From Flavobacterium celericrescens (GTDB taxonomy: Bacteria; Bacteroidota; Bacteroidia; Flavobacteriales; Flavobacteriaceae): 64,000 nucleotides of DNA. Under the pieces are notes generated by a model that worked only from the letters and a program-made list of their open reading frames with translations, was not told the DNA's origin and ran no database searches. A program made the translations under genes and the position numbers. The stretch lies in the NCBI RefSeq assembly GCF_011392075.1, contig NZ_JAAJBV010000001.1, positions 124,001-188,000 of the forward strand, in the 5' to 3' direction. Below, piece by piece: positions 15,495 to 24,784 of the stretch; within the stretch, counting starts at the first letter, position 1; each line of letters begins with the position of its first letter.

Positions 15495-17195
15495 ATGAAA
15501 AAACTTTACACATTTTTATTATTATCCTTTTCTTTTGTATCCTTTTCTCAAGGAACAATAAATTTTGACGATGTAGCCAAATGGACTCAAGGTGGCGGAG
15601 GTTCTATTCCGTTTACTAGTTACTCAGATCATGGTTATGTTGATGGAGTATTTAGCGCTATTGGCACAAGTGTTATTAGAAACACGGCTGCAGCTCAAGA
15701 TGGTTTTGTTGGAGCTCAAGGCACTTACTCTTTTCGTTTAAACCAAACATCAACAACGGATATAACAATAACAATTGCTTCTGGAGGAGTTGGAAATTTT
15801 TCTTTCTCAACAAGAAGATGGGATAGTGCACCTGCAACAAACTTTATTGTTGAATATTCAACTGACAACGGAAGCAGTTGGACAACATCATCAGTAATTG
15901 ACGCAACCTTAACTAATGATTCTAATTGGAAAACAGTTGCTGGTATAATTAACAGTTCAAATGCAAACATTAAGATTAGAATTAAATCCAATGGTACTAC
16001 TGAAAGATTAATGATTGATGATTTTGTATGGACTGCTCCAACTTCAAATCCAACTTTAGTAGTTTCATCACCTACAAATGGAGCACTTTACAATCCTGCC
16101 ACAACAAATGTCAATATAAACTTTGCAGTTTCTAACTTTACAATCGCAACAGTTGGAAATGGCGATGGGCACTTAAATTACTCTATTAATGGTGGTCCTG
16201 TATTATCAAAATTTGACAATACAGCAATTACATTAACTAGCTTAACACCTGGTACTTATAATTTAACATTAGAACTAGTTGATGCTGGCAATGCACCTCT
16301 TTCTCCTGCAGTAACTACTACTTTAAATTTTACAATTCAAACCTATAATGTAGTATCAAATATTAACGCTGTTAGACTAGATGTACTAAATAATGGAATT
16401 GGCAGATACTATGAAATTACTGGTGAAGCTATTGTTACTTATGCAAGACCTACAAGAAATCAAAAATATATTCAAGATGCTTCAGCAGCAATTTTAATAG
16501 ATGATGCATCAAACATTATCACAAATCCTTTTGTTATTGGAGATGGAATAACAAGTTTAAAAGGACAAACAACCTACTTCAATGGTGTATTACAAATTGT
16601 TCCTTTAGCAAACAACACTCCATCGTCAACAGGTAATGTAATAACACCTCAGCTAGTTACACTAAATGACATCAACACAAGTATTGAACAATATGAAAGC
16701 GAACTTGTCAAAATCAACAATGTTACTTTCGCAGATGGAAATGGAACAAACACTTTTGTTGTAAATACAAATTACAGCATCACTGATGGAAACACATTAA
16801 ACTTTAGAACATTGTTTTCGGAAGTTGATTATGTAGTTAATGCCAACACAATCCCATCAACTCCCTATTCAATTGTAGTTTTAGTTGCTAAAAATGTTAC
16901 AACACCTCAAGTTGTTGCACGTTCATTAGCCGACGTAACTTTATCTTCAACTTCATTTGACAATATTGATGGTTTAACAATGTATCCAAATCCTTTATCT
17001 GGAAACACATTATACTTAACTTCTACTGCTAATGCTGATATGTCAGTTCAAATTTTTGATCTATTAGGGAAAGAAGTAGTAAAAGCGAATGTAATTAACA
17101 ATACAGTAAACGTAGCTAAATTAACAGCTGGTGTTTATGTAGTAAAAATTATTGAAGAAGGCAAAACAGCTACAAGAAAATTAGTTATTAAATAA
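15495..17195 (+). CDS. Secreted T9SS protein with OB-like domain, type A sorting domain (copy B)
   Basis: 566-residue secreted protein. The signal peptide (1-19, ending SFSQ) starts MKKLYT like its neighbour. A beta-sandwich covers about residues 25-180 (FSTRRWDSAPATNFIVEYSTD and FRLNQTSTTDITI phrases), and an Ig/FN3-like segment (NGALYNPATTNV) about 190-285. A region around residues 295-480 (GEAIVTYARP, KYIQDASAAILIDD) resembles the OB-fold domains found with Bacteroidota secreted nucleases and DUF5689-type proteins, but no nuclease domain is present. The sorting domain is near-identical to that of the gene before it. The gene lies between the two copies of the 284-bp repeat, as if inserted behind its neighbour. 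Confidence 0.78.
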   Translation: MKKLYTFLLLSFSFVSFSQGTINFDDVAKWTQGGGGSIPFTSYSDHGYVDGVFSAIGTSVIRNTAAAQDGFVGAQGTYSFRLNQTSTTDITITIASGGVGNFSFSTRRWDSAPATNFIVEYSTDNGSSWTTSSVIDATLTNDSNWKTVAGIINSSNANIKIRIKSNGTTERLMIDDFVWTAPTSNPTLVVSSPTNGALYNPATTNVNINFAVSNFTIATVGNGDGHLNYSINGGPVLSKFDNTAITLTSLTPGTYNLTLELVDAGNAPLSPAVTTTLNFTIQTYNVVSNINAVRLDVLNNGIGRYYEITGEAIVTYARPTRNQKYIQDASAAILIDDASNIITNPFVIGDGITSLKGQTTYFNGVLQIVPLANNTPSSTGNVITPQLVTLNDINTSIEQYESELVKINNVTFADGNGTNTFVVNTNYSITDGNTLNFRTLFSEVDYVVNANTIPSTPYSIVVLVAKNVTTPQVVARSLADVTLSSTSFDNIDGLTMYPNPLSGNTLYLTSTANADMSVQIFDLLGKEVVKANVINNTVNVAKLTAGVYVVKIIEEGKTATRKLVIK

Positions 17196-17243
17196 TTAAT
17201 TTCAATTTATATTAAAAGCATCAACGAAAGTTGGTGCTTTTTT
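16960..17243 (+). repeat. Direct repeat, copy B (T9SS sorting domain plus terminator)
   Basis: Second copy of the 284-bp repeat at 15124-15407. The differences seen are GAT/GCT, GGA/GGG, ACT/ATT and ATC/ATT; two change an amino acid (Asp to Ala, Thr to Ile). Confidence 0.93.
17214..17243 (+). terminator. Terminator after T9SS gene B
   Basis: Identical stem, GAAA loop and T tail to the terminator at 15378, being part of the same repeat. It ends about 20 nt before the next gene's -7 element. Confidence 0.88.
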
Positions 17244-17264
17244 AGTTATGACAAATTTGTTTCC

Positions 17265-17272
17265 TATTTTTG
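17265..17272 (+). promoter_or_regulatory. -7 promoter element of the LuxE-like gene
   Basis: TATTTTTG is a perfect TAnnTTTG that ends only 4 nt before the ATG at 17277. If used, the mRNA would be leaderless or nearly so. Confidence 0.4.
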
Positions 17273-17276
17273 CACC

Positions 17277-18257
17277 ATGATTTCACAAGAAGATATTTTC
17301 CAAATTGGCTCTAAAAAAGAATTTGAAAAAATTACTTTAAAAGTTTTCCGTCATCAGTACGATAACAATTTGGTGTACCAACAATTTTGTAACTTCTTGA
17401 AAAAAGATAAAAATAATGTGAAATCACTAACTGAAATTCCTTTTTTACCGATTCAATTTTTTAAAAGTCACAACGTTTTAAGTTCATCTGAGCATATTCA
17501 GCAAACCTTTACAAGTAGTGGAACAACTGGAATGCAAACCAGCAAACATTTAGTTACTGATGTAAGTTGGTACAAAATGAGTTACCGTTTAGGGTTTTCA
17601 GAATTCTACGGAAACATTGAAGATTATTGCGTTTTAGCTTTACTCCCATCCTATTTAGAGCGCGAAGGTTCATCATTAATTTACATGGTCGAAGATTTAA
17701 TTCAAAGTAGTAATCATGAAGATTCCGGATTCTATTTACATAATTACGATGAATTGATTTCGAAACTAATTGAATTAGATAATTCGGGTCAAAATGTAAT
17801 TTTAATTGGCGTTACGTATGCTTTGCTAGATTTAATTGAGAAACAAAAATTCCAATTAAAAAACACCATTATCATGGAAACCGGTGGCATGAAAGGCAAA
17901 CGAAAAGAAATGATTAAAGAAGAATTACATTCGCTTTTACGCAACGGATTCGGTGTTTCTAAAATTCATTCCGAATATGGCATGACCGAATTACTTTCTC
18001 AAGCGTATTCATTAGGTGATGGCATTTTCGAATGTCCACCTTGGATGCAAATTTTAGTTCGCGATACAGAAGATGCTTTAACTTATGTTGCTGAAGGAAA
18101 AACGGGCGGAATTAATGTTATTGATTTAGCCAATATCAATTCGTGTTCGTTTATTGCAACGCAAGATTTGGGAAAAAAATATCCCAATCATTCTTTCGAA
18201 GTGTTGGGACGTTTTGATAATTCCGATATTCGTGGTTGTAACCTTATGGTAGTTTAA
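17277..18257 (+). CDS. LuxE/PaaK-like acyl-protein synthetase
   Basis: 326-residue adenylate-forming enzyme of the LuxE acyl-protein synthetase / phenylacetate-CoA ligase type. The AMP-loop TSSGTTG lies at residues 79-85, and HSEYGMTE near residue 232 is the A5-like motif with the Glu that contacts adenylate. It is shorter than full acyl-CoA ligases (LuxE is about 370 aa) and lacks an obvious C-terminal swinging domain. Such proteins activate a carboxylic acid with ATP and may pass it to a protein Cys or to CoA; the substrate is unknown. It follows a terminator, has its own promoter-like element, and is convergent with tyrS. Confidence 0.75.
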   Translation: MISQEDIFQIGSKKEFEKITLKVFRHQYDNNLVYQQFCNFLKKDKNNVKSLTEIPFLPIQFFKSHNVLSSSEHIQQTFTSSGTTGMQTSKHLVTDVSWYKMSYRLGFSEFYGNIEDYCVLALLPSYLEREGSSLIYMVEDLIQSSNHEDSGFYLHNYDELISKLIELDNSGQNVILIGVTYALLDLIEKQKFQLKNTIIMETGGMKGKRKEMIKEELHSLLRNGFGVSKIHSEYGMTELLSQAYSLGDGIFECPPWMQILVRDTEDALTYVAEGKTGGINVIDLANINSCSFIATQDLGKKYPNHSFEVLGRFDNSDIRGCNLMVV

Positions 18258-18308
18258 CTGTTAAATGTTTATTTGTTAAATCGATTCTACAGTTAAACAA
18301 TTTAACGA

Positions 18309-19616
18309 TTAAACAATTTTTATCACGTAATAATTTTTCTTTCCTTTTTGCAACAACAAGAATTGATTGTTAATTAAATCTTCTTTTGTAATAATTTTAT
18401 CTTCACCTACTTTCTCTTTATTCAAAGAAATCGAGTTTTGTTTCAATTCTCTACGCGCATCACTATTAGAAGCTAAGAAGTTGGTTTTAGCTGCCAAAGC
18501 TGCAATCATATCCAAACCTGTGTTCAAATCATTCATAGAAATCTCAGCTTGAGGAACACCATCAAAAACTTCTAAAAACGTTTTTTCATCTAACTTTTTC
18601 AATTCATCCATCGACGGACTAAAAAAAGCATTTGAAGCCGCAATAGCATTTTCCAAATCTTCTCTTGAATGCACCATTACGGTAATTTCTTCAGCTAAAC
18701 GTTTTTGTAAAACTCTTAAATGAGGTGCTTCGTTATGTTCTGCAATTAATTTTTCAATTGTTTCTTTGTCTAAGAATGTGAAAATTTTAATGTATTTTTC
18801 AGCATCAACATCGGTAGCATTCAACCAAAATTGATAAAATTTATAAACCGAAGTTTTATCAGCATCTAACCAAACATTTCCACCTTCCGATTTCCCGAAT
18901 TTAGAACCATCTGCTTTTGTGATTAATGGCGTTGTTAATGCGTATGCTTTCGATTTCTCATCGTTACCGACATTCATTCTTCTTACCAATTCTGTACCAG
19001 TAGTAATGTTTCCCCATTGGTCGCTTCCTCCCATTTGAAGCAAACAATTATAGTGCTTATTCAAATGATAAAAATCGTAGCCTTGAATTAATTGATACGT
19101 AAATTCAGTAAAACTCATTCCTTCTGCACCTTCTTCTCCGCTTAAACGTTTTTTTACAGAGTCTTTAGACATCATGTAGTTTACGGTGATGCGTTTTCCA
19201 ATATCACGAGCAAAATCAATGAATGAAAAATCTTTCATCCAATCGTAATTATTTACTAGAATTGGAGCATTTTCATCTTTTGCATCAAAATCTAAAAAAC
19301 GAGATAAAACACGCTTAATTCCTTCTACATTATGATTTAAAGTCGCTTCATCTAACAAATTTCTTTCGTTAGATTTTCCAGAAGGATCACCAATCATACC
19401 TGTTGCTCCTCCTACTAATGCAATGGCTTTATGACCCGATTTTCTTAAGTGCATTAATAGAATAATTTGCACTAAACTTCCAATATGTAAAGAGTCTGCC
19501 GTTGGATCAAAACCAATATAAGCTGTGGTAGCTTCTTTTAGTAATTGTTCTTCTGTTCCAGGCATCATATCATGAAACAAACCTCTCCAACGTAATTCTT
19601 CTACTAAATTCTTCAT
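18309..19616 (-). CDS. tyrS: Tyrosine--tRNA ligase
   Basis: 435-residue class I aminoacyl-tRNA synthetase that charges tRNA-Tyr. It has the HIGH motif as HIGS (near residue 46), the tyrosine-binding [12 protein letters not shown] and [12 protein letters not shown] stretches, the KMSKS loop as KFGKS, and a C-terminal S4-like RNA-binding domain ending [10 protein letters not shown]. The start is the ATG at 19616. An upstream in-frame TTG at 19637 is part of a -7 element and would precede transcription. Confidence 0.96.
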   Translation of the reverse strand: MKNLVEELRWRGLFHDMMPGTEEQLLKEATTAYIGFDPTADSLHIGSLVQIILLMHLRKSGHKAIALVGGATGMIGDPSGKSNERNLLDEATLNHNVEGIKRVLSRFLDFDAKDENAPILVNNYDWMKDFSFIDFARDIGKRITVNYMMSKDSVKKRLSGEEGAEGMSFTEFTYQLIQGYDFYHLNKHYNCLLQMGGSDQWGNITTGTELVRRMNVGNDEKSKAYALTTPLITKADGSKFGKSEGGNVWLDADKTSVYKFYQFWLNATDVDAEKYIKIFTFLDKETIEKLIAEHNEAPHLRVLQKRLAEEITVMVHSREDLENAIAASNAFFSPSMDELKKLDEKTFLEVFDGVPQAEISMNDLNTGLDMIAALAAKTNFLASNSDARRELKQNSISLNKEKVGEDKIITKEDLINNQFLLLQKGKKNYYVIKIV

Positions 19617-19634
19617 TTTGTGATTTAATTTTGG

Positions 19635-19642
19635 CAAAGATA
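19635..19642 (-). promoter_or_regulatory. -7 promoter element of tyrS
   Basis: Minus-strand TATCTTTG is a perfect TAnnTTTG, 18 nt before the ATG at 19616. Confidence 0.55.
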
Positions 19643-19719
19643 ACTTTTAGTTTAAAAGTTTAAAAGTTTGAAGGTTTAAAAATTAGTGCGTTTTTAAAAA
19701 GATTTGCTATTTTTACTCC

Positions 19720-20703
19720 ATGATTTTAGTCACAGGAGCAACAGGTTTAGTAGGTTCGCATTTATTGGTTAAACTTCTTCAAGAAAATGAGGCAGTAAAA
19801 GCATTATATCGTTCTGAAAAACAAATCGAAAAAGTGAGACATGTTTTCGCTTTCTACAATAAAATGGAGCTTTTTGATAAAATCAAATGGGTAAAAGGTG
19901 ATGTTACTGATATTCCTACTCTTGAAAAAGCCTTTGAGAATGTAACTCATGTATATCATTGTGCAGCTTTAGTGTCATTTGAACCTAAAGATGAAGAAAA
20001 TCTAAGAAAAATCAATATTGAAGGTACTGCAAATATTGTAAATTGTTGTATTGATTTCAAAATAAAGAAATTATGTCATGTCAGCTCAATTGCAGCGCTT
20101 GGCGACACCAAGGAAACTGAGCATTTAATCACCGAAGAAACAGAATGGAATACCGAAAAACAGCATAGTGATTACGCTATTACAAAATATGGCGCAGAAA
20201 TGGAAGTATGGCGTGGTTTTCAAGAAGGATTAGATATTGTAATTGTAAATCCGGGAGTGATTTTTGGATATGGCTTTTCGAATTTAGGAAGCGATCTTTT
20301 TATTCAATGGGTAAAAAATAAAATACCTTTTTATACAGATGGTGTTATTGGAATTGTAGCTGTAGAAGATGTCACAAAATGCATGATTACTTTGATGAAA
20401 AGCAAAATTTCAGGGGAACGTTATACTTTAGTTGGTGAAAACTGTACTTACAAAGATTTATTTTTCTACATCGCTACATTATTAAACACCAAAAAGCCGT
20501 TTATTTACGCTTCAAAAACCATTACCTCAATTGGCTGGCGACTTGATTGGTTGCGAGCAACTTTGACAAATAGTAAAAGAAAGCTAACAAAATCAACCGC
20601 CGCTTCTTCTCACGCTATTGACCAATATGATACTCAAAAAATTGAAAATGCAATATCAATTTCTTTTCAAAAGAAAGAAACTTTTCTAAAAACAGTTATT
20701 TAA
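19720..20703 (+). CDS. NAD-dependent epimerase/dehydratase family protein
   Basis: 327-residue extended short-chain dehydrogenase. The Rossmann motif TGATGLVGSH is at residues 5-14, a conserved HCAALVSF near residue 79, and the catalytic YAITK with Tyr152 and Lys156, preceded by the Ser of HVSSIAALG. The sequence is closest in look to 3-beta-hydroxysteroid dehydrogenase / dihydroflavonol reductase-like members. The substrate is unknown. It overlaps the convergent DUF4296 gene by 8 nt at the 3' end. Confidence 0.85.
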   Translation: MILVTGATGLVGSHLLVKLLQENEAVKALYRSEKQIEKVRHVFAFYNKMELFDKIKWVKGDVTDIPTLEKAFENVTHVYHCAALVSFEPKDEENLRKINIEGTANIVNCCIDFKIKKLCHVSSIAALGDTKETEHLITEETEWNTEKQHSDYAITKYGAEMEVWRGFQEGLDIVIVNPGVIFGYGFSNLGSDLFIQWVKNKIPFYTDGVIGIVAVEDVTKCMITLMKSKISGERYTLVGENCTYKDLFFYIATLLNTKKPFIYASKTITSIGWRLDWLRATLTNSKRKLTKSTAASSHAIDQYDTQKIENAISISFQKKETFLKTVI

Positions 20704-21058
20704 GTCTCTCTTTTCCTTCAGGTAAAATAGAATCGTTTTCAGTTTTTGCTTTATCTAAACGATCCAAAACTTCCTGATACATTTTTTTATACTTGCGCGA
20801 ATCAGCCGCATAATAACGCTGATTTTGATAGTAAGTTGTACTATCTATTTCATATTTTTTATAAATATATGTATTTATTTTTATATTTTTTTCAGTCAAT
20901 CTAAAAGGCATAGAACCATCAGCTGCTTGCAAAATAGCAATGTCAAATAAAATATCAGTCATTACTTCATCATCCAATAAATTATCCGGTTTTGGCACAG
21001 GATTATTTGAACATGAAATACTGATAATTCCAAAAAATAATACTACAAACTTTTTCAT
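20696..21058 (-). CDS. DUF4296 lipoprotein
   Basis: 120-residue lipoprotein with a signal peptide and lipobox (ISISC, Cys16). The sequence after the Cys is CSNNPVPKP without acidic residues, so it lacks a surface-export signal and is probably periplasmic. The body matches the DUF4296 pattern typical of Flavobacteriia (LLDDEVMTDILFDIAILQAA and YYQNQRYYAADSRKY). Function unknown. The ATG directly follows the dihydroorotase stop (TAAATG), so it is the third gene of an operon with the mannosyltransferase-like gene and pyrC. Confidence 0.87.
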   Translation of the reverse strand: MKKFVVLFFGIISISCSNNPVPKPDNLLDDEVMTDILFDIAILQAADGSMPFRLTEKNIKINTYIYKKYEIDSTTYYQNQRYYAADSRKYKKMYQEVLDRLDKAKTENDSILPEGKERLK

Positions 21059-22405
21059 TTATATTGCTCTTTCAAATAATAAACGTTGTCCTACTTTTGC
21101 TTCTTTAACTTTACCATTAGCATATACTAACTTCCCATTTACAAAAGTATGCGTTACTCTCGATTTAAAATTATAACCTTCAAAAGGAGACCAACCACAC
21201 TTGTATAAAATATTTTCTTTCTTCACATTCCAAGGCAAATATGCATTCACAATAGCAATATCAGCAAAATATCCTTCTCTAATGAATCCGCGCTTTTCGA
21301 TTTTGAAAATTTTTGCTGGATTGTGACACATTTTTTCTACAATTTTTTCTACCGAAATTTTTCCTTGATGATGTGCTTCAAACATGGCTACAACTGCGTG
21401 TTGCACCAACGGCCCACCAGAAGGACAGGTTGTATAAGAATTTATTTTTTCCTCCAATGTATGTGGCGCATGATCTGTTGCAATAACATCAATTCTATCA
21501 TCTAATAATGCTTTCCACAATGCATCTTTATCTTCTTGTGTTTTAACTGCAGGATTCCATTTTATCAAAGAACCTTTTGCGTCATAATCTGCATCTGTAA
21601 ACCACAAATGATGTACACAAACTTCGGCTGTAATTTGTTTTTCTTCTAATGGAATTTTATTGGTAAATAAATCCATTTCTTTTGCAGTTGACAAATGAAA
21701 AACATGCAATCTTGCTCCAGTTTTTTTTGCTAATTCAATGGCTTTTGAAGAAGATAAATAGCAAGCTTCTGCGCTACGTATTAGATGATGATATTTCACT
21801 GGAATATCTTCACCATATTCTTCTTTATATTTTTCTAAATTGGCTTTAATTGTTGCTTCATCTTCACAATGAACAGCTATCAGCATTTTAGTTGATGAAA
21901 AAATCTTTTCTAAAACTTCTTGATTATCCACCAACATATTTCCAGTTGAAGAACCTAAAAACAATTTAATTCCAGCAACATTGCGCGGATTAGTTTTTAA
22001 AACTTCTTCCAAATTATCATTTGTTCCTCCCATCATAAACGAATAATTAGCGTATGATGTTTGAGAAGCTATTTGATATTTATCCTCTAAAAGTTCTTGT
22101 GTTACTGCATTTGGAACTGTATTAGGTTGTTCTATAAACGAAGTAATTCCACCAGCTACGGCTGCTCTACTTTCAGTTTCAATAGTTCCTTTGTGTGTTA
22201 GACCAGGCTCTCTAAAATGCACTTGATCGTCAATTGCTCCTGGCATCACATAGCTTCCTTCTGCATCAATAATCACACAATTTGACGATTTTGGACTTAT
22301 TTTTTCGGCAATCTCTTTAATGAATTCATCTTCAATTAATATATCACCTTCAAAAACAGCACCTTCGTTTACAATTTTGGCATTTCTAATTAAATAAGTA
22401 TTCAT
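21059..22405 (-). CDS. pyrC: Dihydroorotase
   Basis: 448-residue amidohydrolase that cyclises carbamoyl-aspartate to dihydroorotate in pyrimidine synthesis. Metal-site motifs seen are VHFREPG (His63), VHCEDE, FHLST and the catalytic ATDHAPH. The usual HxH pair near residue 61 reads DQVH, so the first metal ligand His is a Gln; I believe this is shared by other Bacteroidota dihydroorotases. KLFLGSSTGN contains the Lys that is carboxylated in related enzymes. The ATG overlaps the upstream mannosyltransferase-like stop by one base (TAATG), and the DUF4296 gene follows without a gap. Confidence 0.93.
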   Translation of the reverse strand: MNTYLIRNAKIVNEGAVFEGDILIEDEFIKEIAEKISPKSSNCVIIDAEGSYVMPGAIDDQVHFREPGLTHKGTIETESRAAVAGGITSFIEQPNTVPNAVTQELLEDKYQIASQTSYANYSFMMGGTNDNLEEVLKTNPRNVAGIKLFLGSSTGNMLVDNQEVLEKIFSSTKMLIAVHCEDEATIKANLEKYKEEYGEDIPVKYHHLIRSAEACYLSSSKAIELAKKTGARLHVFHLSTAKEMDLFTNKIPLEEKQITAEVCVHHLWFTDADYDAKGSLIKWNPAVKTQEDKDALWKALLDDRIDVIATDHAPHTLEEKINSYTTCPSGGPLVQHAVVAMFEAHHQGKISVEKIVEKMCHNPAKIFKIEKRGFIREGYFADIAIVNAYLPWNVKKENILYKCGWSPFEGYNFKSRVTHTFVNGKLVYANGKVKEAKVGQRLLFERAI

Positions 22406-23127
22406 TATAATTTATTAAATATTTTTCGTAATCTTAACATAATTACTCCAACAACAGCTTCACGAATAATTCCGCCGCTCATTTTTGACTGACCTTTTGT
22501 TCTATCTGTGAATATGATTGGCACTTCAACAATATTGAATTTATTGACAAAAGCGCGGTATTTCATCTCTATTTGAAAAGCATAACCTACAAATTTTATC
22601 CTGTCAAGATTTATTTTTTCTAAAACAACTCTTCTGTAACATTTAAATCCAGCTGTTGCATCAGCAATTTTCATTCCGGTAATCATTCGAACATAAACCG
22701 AGGCAAAGTAAGACAATAACACACGGCTTAAAGGCCAATTGACAACATTGACTCCATTTGAATATCTTGATCCAATTGCAACATCTGCACCATTTTCACA
22801 AGCTGCTAATAATTTTTCTAAATCATTAGGATTGTGTGAAAAATCGGCATCCATTTCAAAAATATAATCATATTCATGTGAAAGTGCCCATTTAAAACCG
22901 TGCACATAAGCCGTTCCAAGCCCTGCTTTTTTGGTTCTAATCTCTAAAAACAATTGATTTTCAAATTGCTTTTGAAGTTCTTTAACTTTAATAGCCGTTC
23001 CGTCAGGAGAATTATCATCCACAATTAAAACATGAAAAGTGGTAGGTAAAGCAAAAACAGCATTTATTATTGCTTCAATATTTTCAATTTCGTTATAAGT
23101 AGGGATTATGACAACGCTTTTAGCCAT
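22405..23127 (-). CDS. Polyprenol monophosphomannose synthase-like GT2 glycosyltransferase
   Basis: 240-residue GT-A glycosyltransferase of family 2, resembling dolichol/polyprenol-phosphate mannose synthases. It has IPTYNEIENI at the N-terminus, DDNSPDGT, the metal-binding DADFSHNP near residue 97 and GSRYSNG near 124. The C-terminus has no clear membrane anchor. It probably makes a lipid-linked sugar donor at the inner membrane. It is first in an operon with pyrC and the DUF4296 lipoprotein gene; the link to pyrimidine synthesis is positional only. Confidence 0.87.
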   Translation of the reverse strand: MAKSVVIIPTYNEIENIEAIINAVFALPTTFHVLIVDDNSPDGTAIKVKELQKQFENQLFLEIRTKKAGLGTAYVHGFKWALSHEYDYIFEMDADFSHNPNDLEKLLAACENGADVAIGSRYSNGVNVVNWPLSRVLLSYFASVYVRMITGMKIADATAGFKCYRRVVLEKINLDRIKFVGYAFQIEMKYRAFVNKFNIVEVPIIFTDRTKGQSKMSGGIIREAVVGVIMLRLRKIFNKL

Positions 23128-23234
23128 ACTAGTGAATTATATTTTGATGCAAAAATAAGCTATTTCTAGTGGATAATTCTTAATAATTTTATAATAATCA
23201 TATTAAGTGTAATTTTTGTAATTTTGCAATCAAT

Positions 23235-23900
23235 ATGCTGACTATACAATTACATGATCGAATAATCGAAAGCAAAGACTGGGCAACTATCTTGTTTGTT
23301 ATATGCATTGGTATCATTGCCGTAAACAAAACCGTTTCGTCTATTCGTTTTTCAGAATTTGTGCGTTTAGCCTATTCTGACAAATACACAAAAATATATA
23401 GAGATAGTAGCAACTTGATGAATGGTTTTACAGTATCAATGTTTGTTTTACAATTACTATCATTCTCTTTTTTTACTTTGTTAGTTTTGACTCAATTTGA
23501 CAAAGCTGAAAAAAATAATATTATTATTTATGTTCAGATTTTAACTTTTTTAACTGTATTTATACTATCAAAGTATTTAATAGAAAAAATTATCGCTACT
23601 GCATTTAAAATAGAAGAATTTACTGAACAATTTAATTTGTTAAAAGCAAACTACCGAACTTACTTTGGTTTTATACTTTTACCTATCAATATTATTCTTT
23701 TTTACAATCCAATAGATTCAGATTTGTTTTTTTGGGTATTACTTTTTGCATTATTTGCAATAAACATTGTTACATACATAGTTGCATTGAAATTATATCA
23801 AAATTTACTGATACGTAAAATATTTTATTTTATTTTATATCTTTGCACCCTTGAAATAGCGCCTTACTATTTCATTTATAATTGGTTTACAAAAAATTAG
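23235..23900 (+). CDS. DUF4271 membrane protein
   Basis: 221-residue inner-membrane protein with about six hydrophobic helices. The N-terminal ESKDWATILFVIC and FSEFVRLAYSDKY are characteristic of DUF4271, a family I know only from Bacteroidota. Function unknown. The stop lies 8 nt before the hemD ATG, so the two are probably co-transcribed. A perfect TAATTTTG -7 element lies at 23219-23226, just before the start. Confidence 0.87.
   Translation: MLTIQLHDRIIESKDWATILFVICIGIIAVNKTVSSIRFSEFVRLAYSDKYTKIYRDSSNLMNGFTVSMFVLQLLSFSFFTLLVLTQFDKAEKNNIIIYVQILTFLTVFILSKYLIEKIIATAFKIEEFTEQFNLLKANYRTYFGFILLPINIILFYNPIDSDLFFWVLLFALFAINIVTYIVALKLYQNLLIRKIFYFILYLCTLEIAPYYFIYNWFTKN
23838..23845 (+). promoter_or_regulatory. 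Possible internal promoter for hemD
   Basis: TATCTTTG, a perfect TAnnTTTG, lies inside the DUF4271 coding sequence 63 nt before the hemD ATG. It could give separate expression of hemD. Confidence 0.35.
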
Positions 23901-23908
23901 AGAGAAAT

Positions 23909-24667
23909 ATGTCAAATTTGAAAGTGAAAACAATTTTAGTTTCACAACCAGAGCCTAAAGTAGAAAATTCTCCTTATTTTGAGCTACAAAATAAACTTAA
24001 AGTAAAAGTTGATTTTAGACCCTTCATACATGTTGAAGGTGTTCCTGCTAAAGAAGTAAGAGCTCAGAAAATCGATTTAAATAACTTCACTGCTATTATA
24101 TTAACTAGCAGAAATTCGGTTGACCACTTTTTTAGAGTGGCTGAGGAAATGCGTTATAAAGTTCCTGAAGATTTAAAATATTTTTGTCAGTCTGAAGCTG
24201 TGGCTTTCTACTTACAACGTTATGTGGTGTACAGAAAAAGAAAAATTTATGTCGGTCAGAAAGACTTTGCAGATTTATCTCCTTTGATTAAAAAATACAA
24301 GGACGAAAAATTCTTATTACCTTCTTCTGATCAATTAAATGCAGATGTACCTCCAACACTTGATGCGTTAAAAGTTGATTGGACTAAAGGTACTTTTTAC
24401 AGAACAGTAATGAGTGATTTGTCAGATTTAAAAGATGTTTATTACGACATATTAGCATTTTTTAGCCCTACCGGGATTAAATCTTTGTTCAAAAATTTTC
24501 CAGATTTTAAACAAAATAACACCCGAATTGCTGTGTTTGGAAGCACCACACAAAAAGAAGCATTAGAGCATGGATTACGTGTAGATATTATGGCTCCAAG
24601 CCCAGGAACACCATCAATGACAGGTGCTTTAGAAAAATATGTTGCTGAAGTAAATAAAGGAAAATAA
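23909..24667 (+). CDS. hemD: Uroporphyrinogen-III synthase
   Basis: 252-residue HemD-like protein of haem/sirohaem synthesis, which closes hydroxymethylbilane to uroporphyrinogen III. Family signs are ILTSRNSVDHFF near residue 60, a linker between two alpha/beta domains and FFSPTGIKSLF near 183, then AVFGSTTQKEA and a terminal APSPGTPSMTGALEKY. HemD is poorly conserved, but this pattern is familiar in Flavobacteriia. I chose the ATG at 23909, preceded by the purine-rich AGAGAAAT; an upstream in-frame TTG at 23882 would overlap the DUF4271 gene. Confidence 0.88.
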   Translation: MSNLKVKTILVSQPEPKVENSPYFELQNKLKVKVDFRPFIHVEGVPAKEVRAQKIDLNNFTAIILTSRNSVDHFFRVAEEMRYKVPEDLKYFCQSEAVAFYLQRYVVYRKRKIYVGQKDFADLSPLIKKYKDEKFLLPSSDQLNADVPPTLDALKVDWTKGTFYRTVMSDLSDLKDVYYDILAFFSPTGIKSLFKNFPDFKQNNTRIAVFGSTTQKEALEHGLRVDIMAPSPGTPSMTGALEKYVAEVNKGK

Positions 24668-24686
24668 TATTTTCTTTCAAGATATA

Positions 24687-24722
24687 AAATCCCAAATTCA
24701 AATAGAGTTTGGGATTTTTTTT
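24687..24722 (+). terminator. Terminator after hemD
   Basis: AAATCCCAAA and TTTGGGATTT pair, extended by TTC/GAG, and run into T. The same stem sequence recurs at 61142 after odhB and at 62553. Confidence 0.88.
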
Positions 24723-24737
24723 ACAACTTTATCGCAC

Positions 24738-24768
24738 AAAAAAGTCCCGAAAAAATCGGGACTTTTTT
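24738..24768. terminator. Bidirectional terminator between hemD and pckA
   Basis: A perfect 13-bp stem, AAAAAAGTCCCGA with TCGGGACTTTTTT, around an A5 loop. A and T tails make it work from both sides; it lies 17 nt past the pckA stop. Nearly the same stem occurs at 46869. Confidence 0.88.
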
Positions 24769-24784
24769 GTGAATTGGCAAATCT

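Noticed and set aside
18258..18308. Imperfect inverted repeat of GTTAAAT/ATTTAAC words between the LuxE-like gene and tyrS
   Set aside because: It could be a weak bidirectional terminator, but pairing is imperfect and similar A+T-rich words are frequent in this genome.
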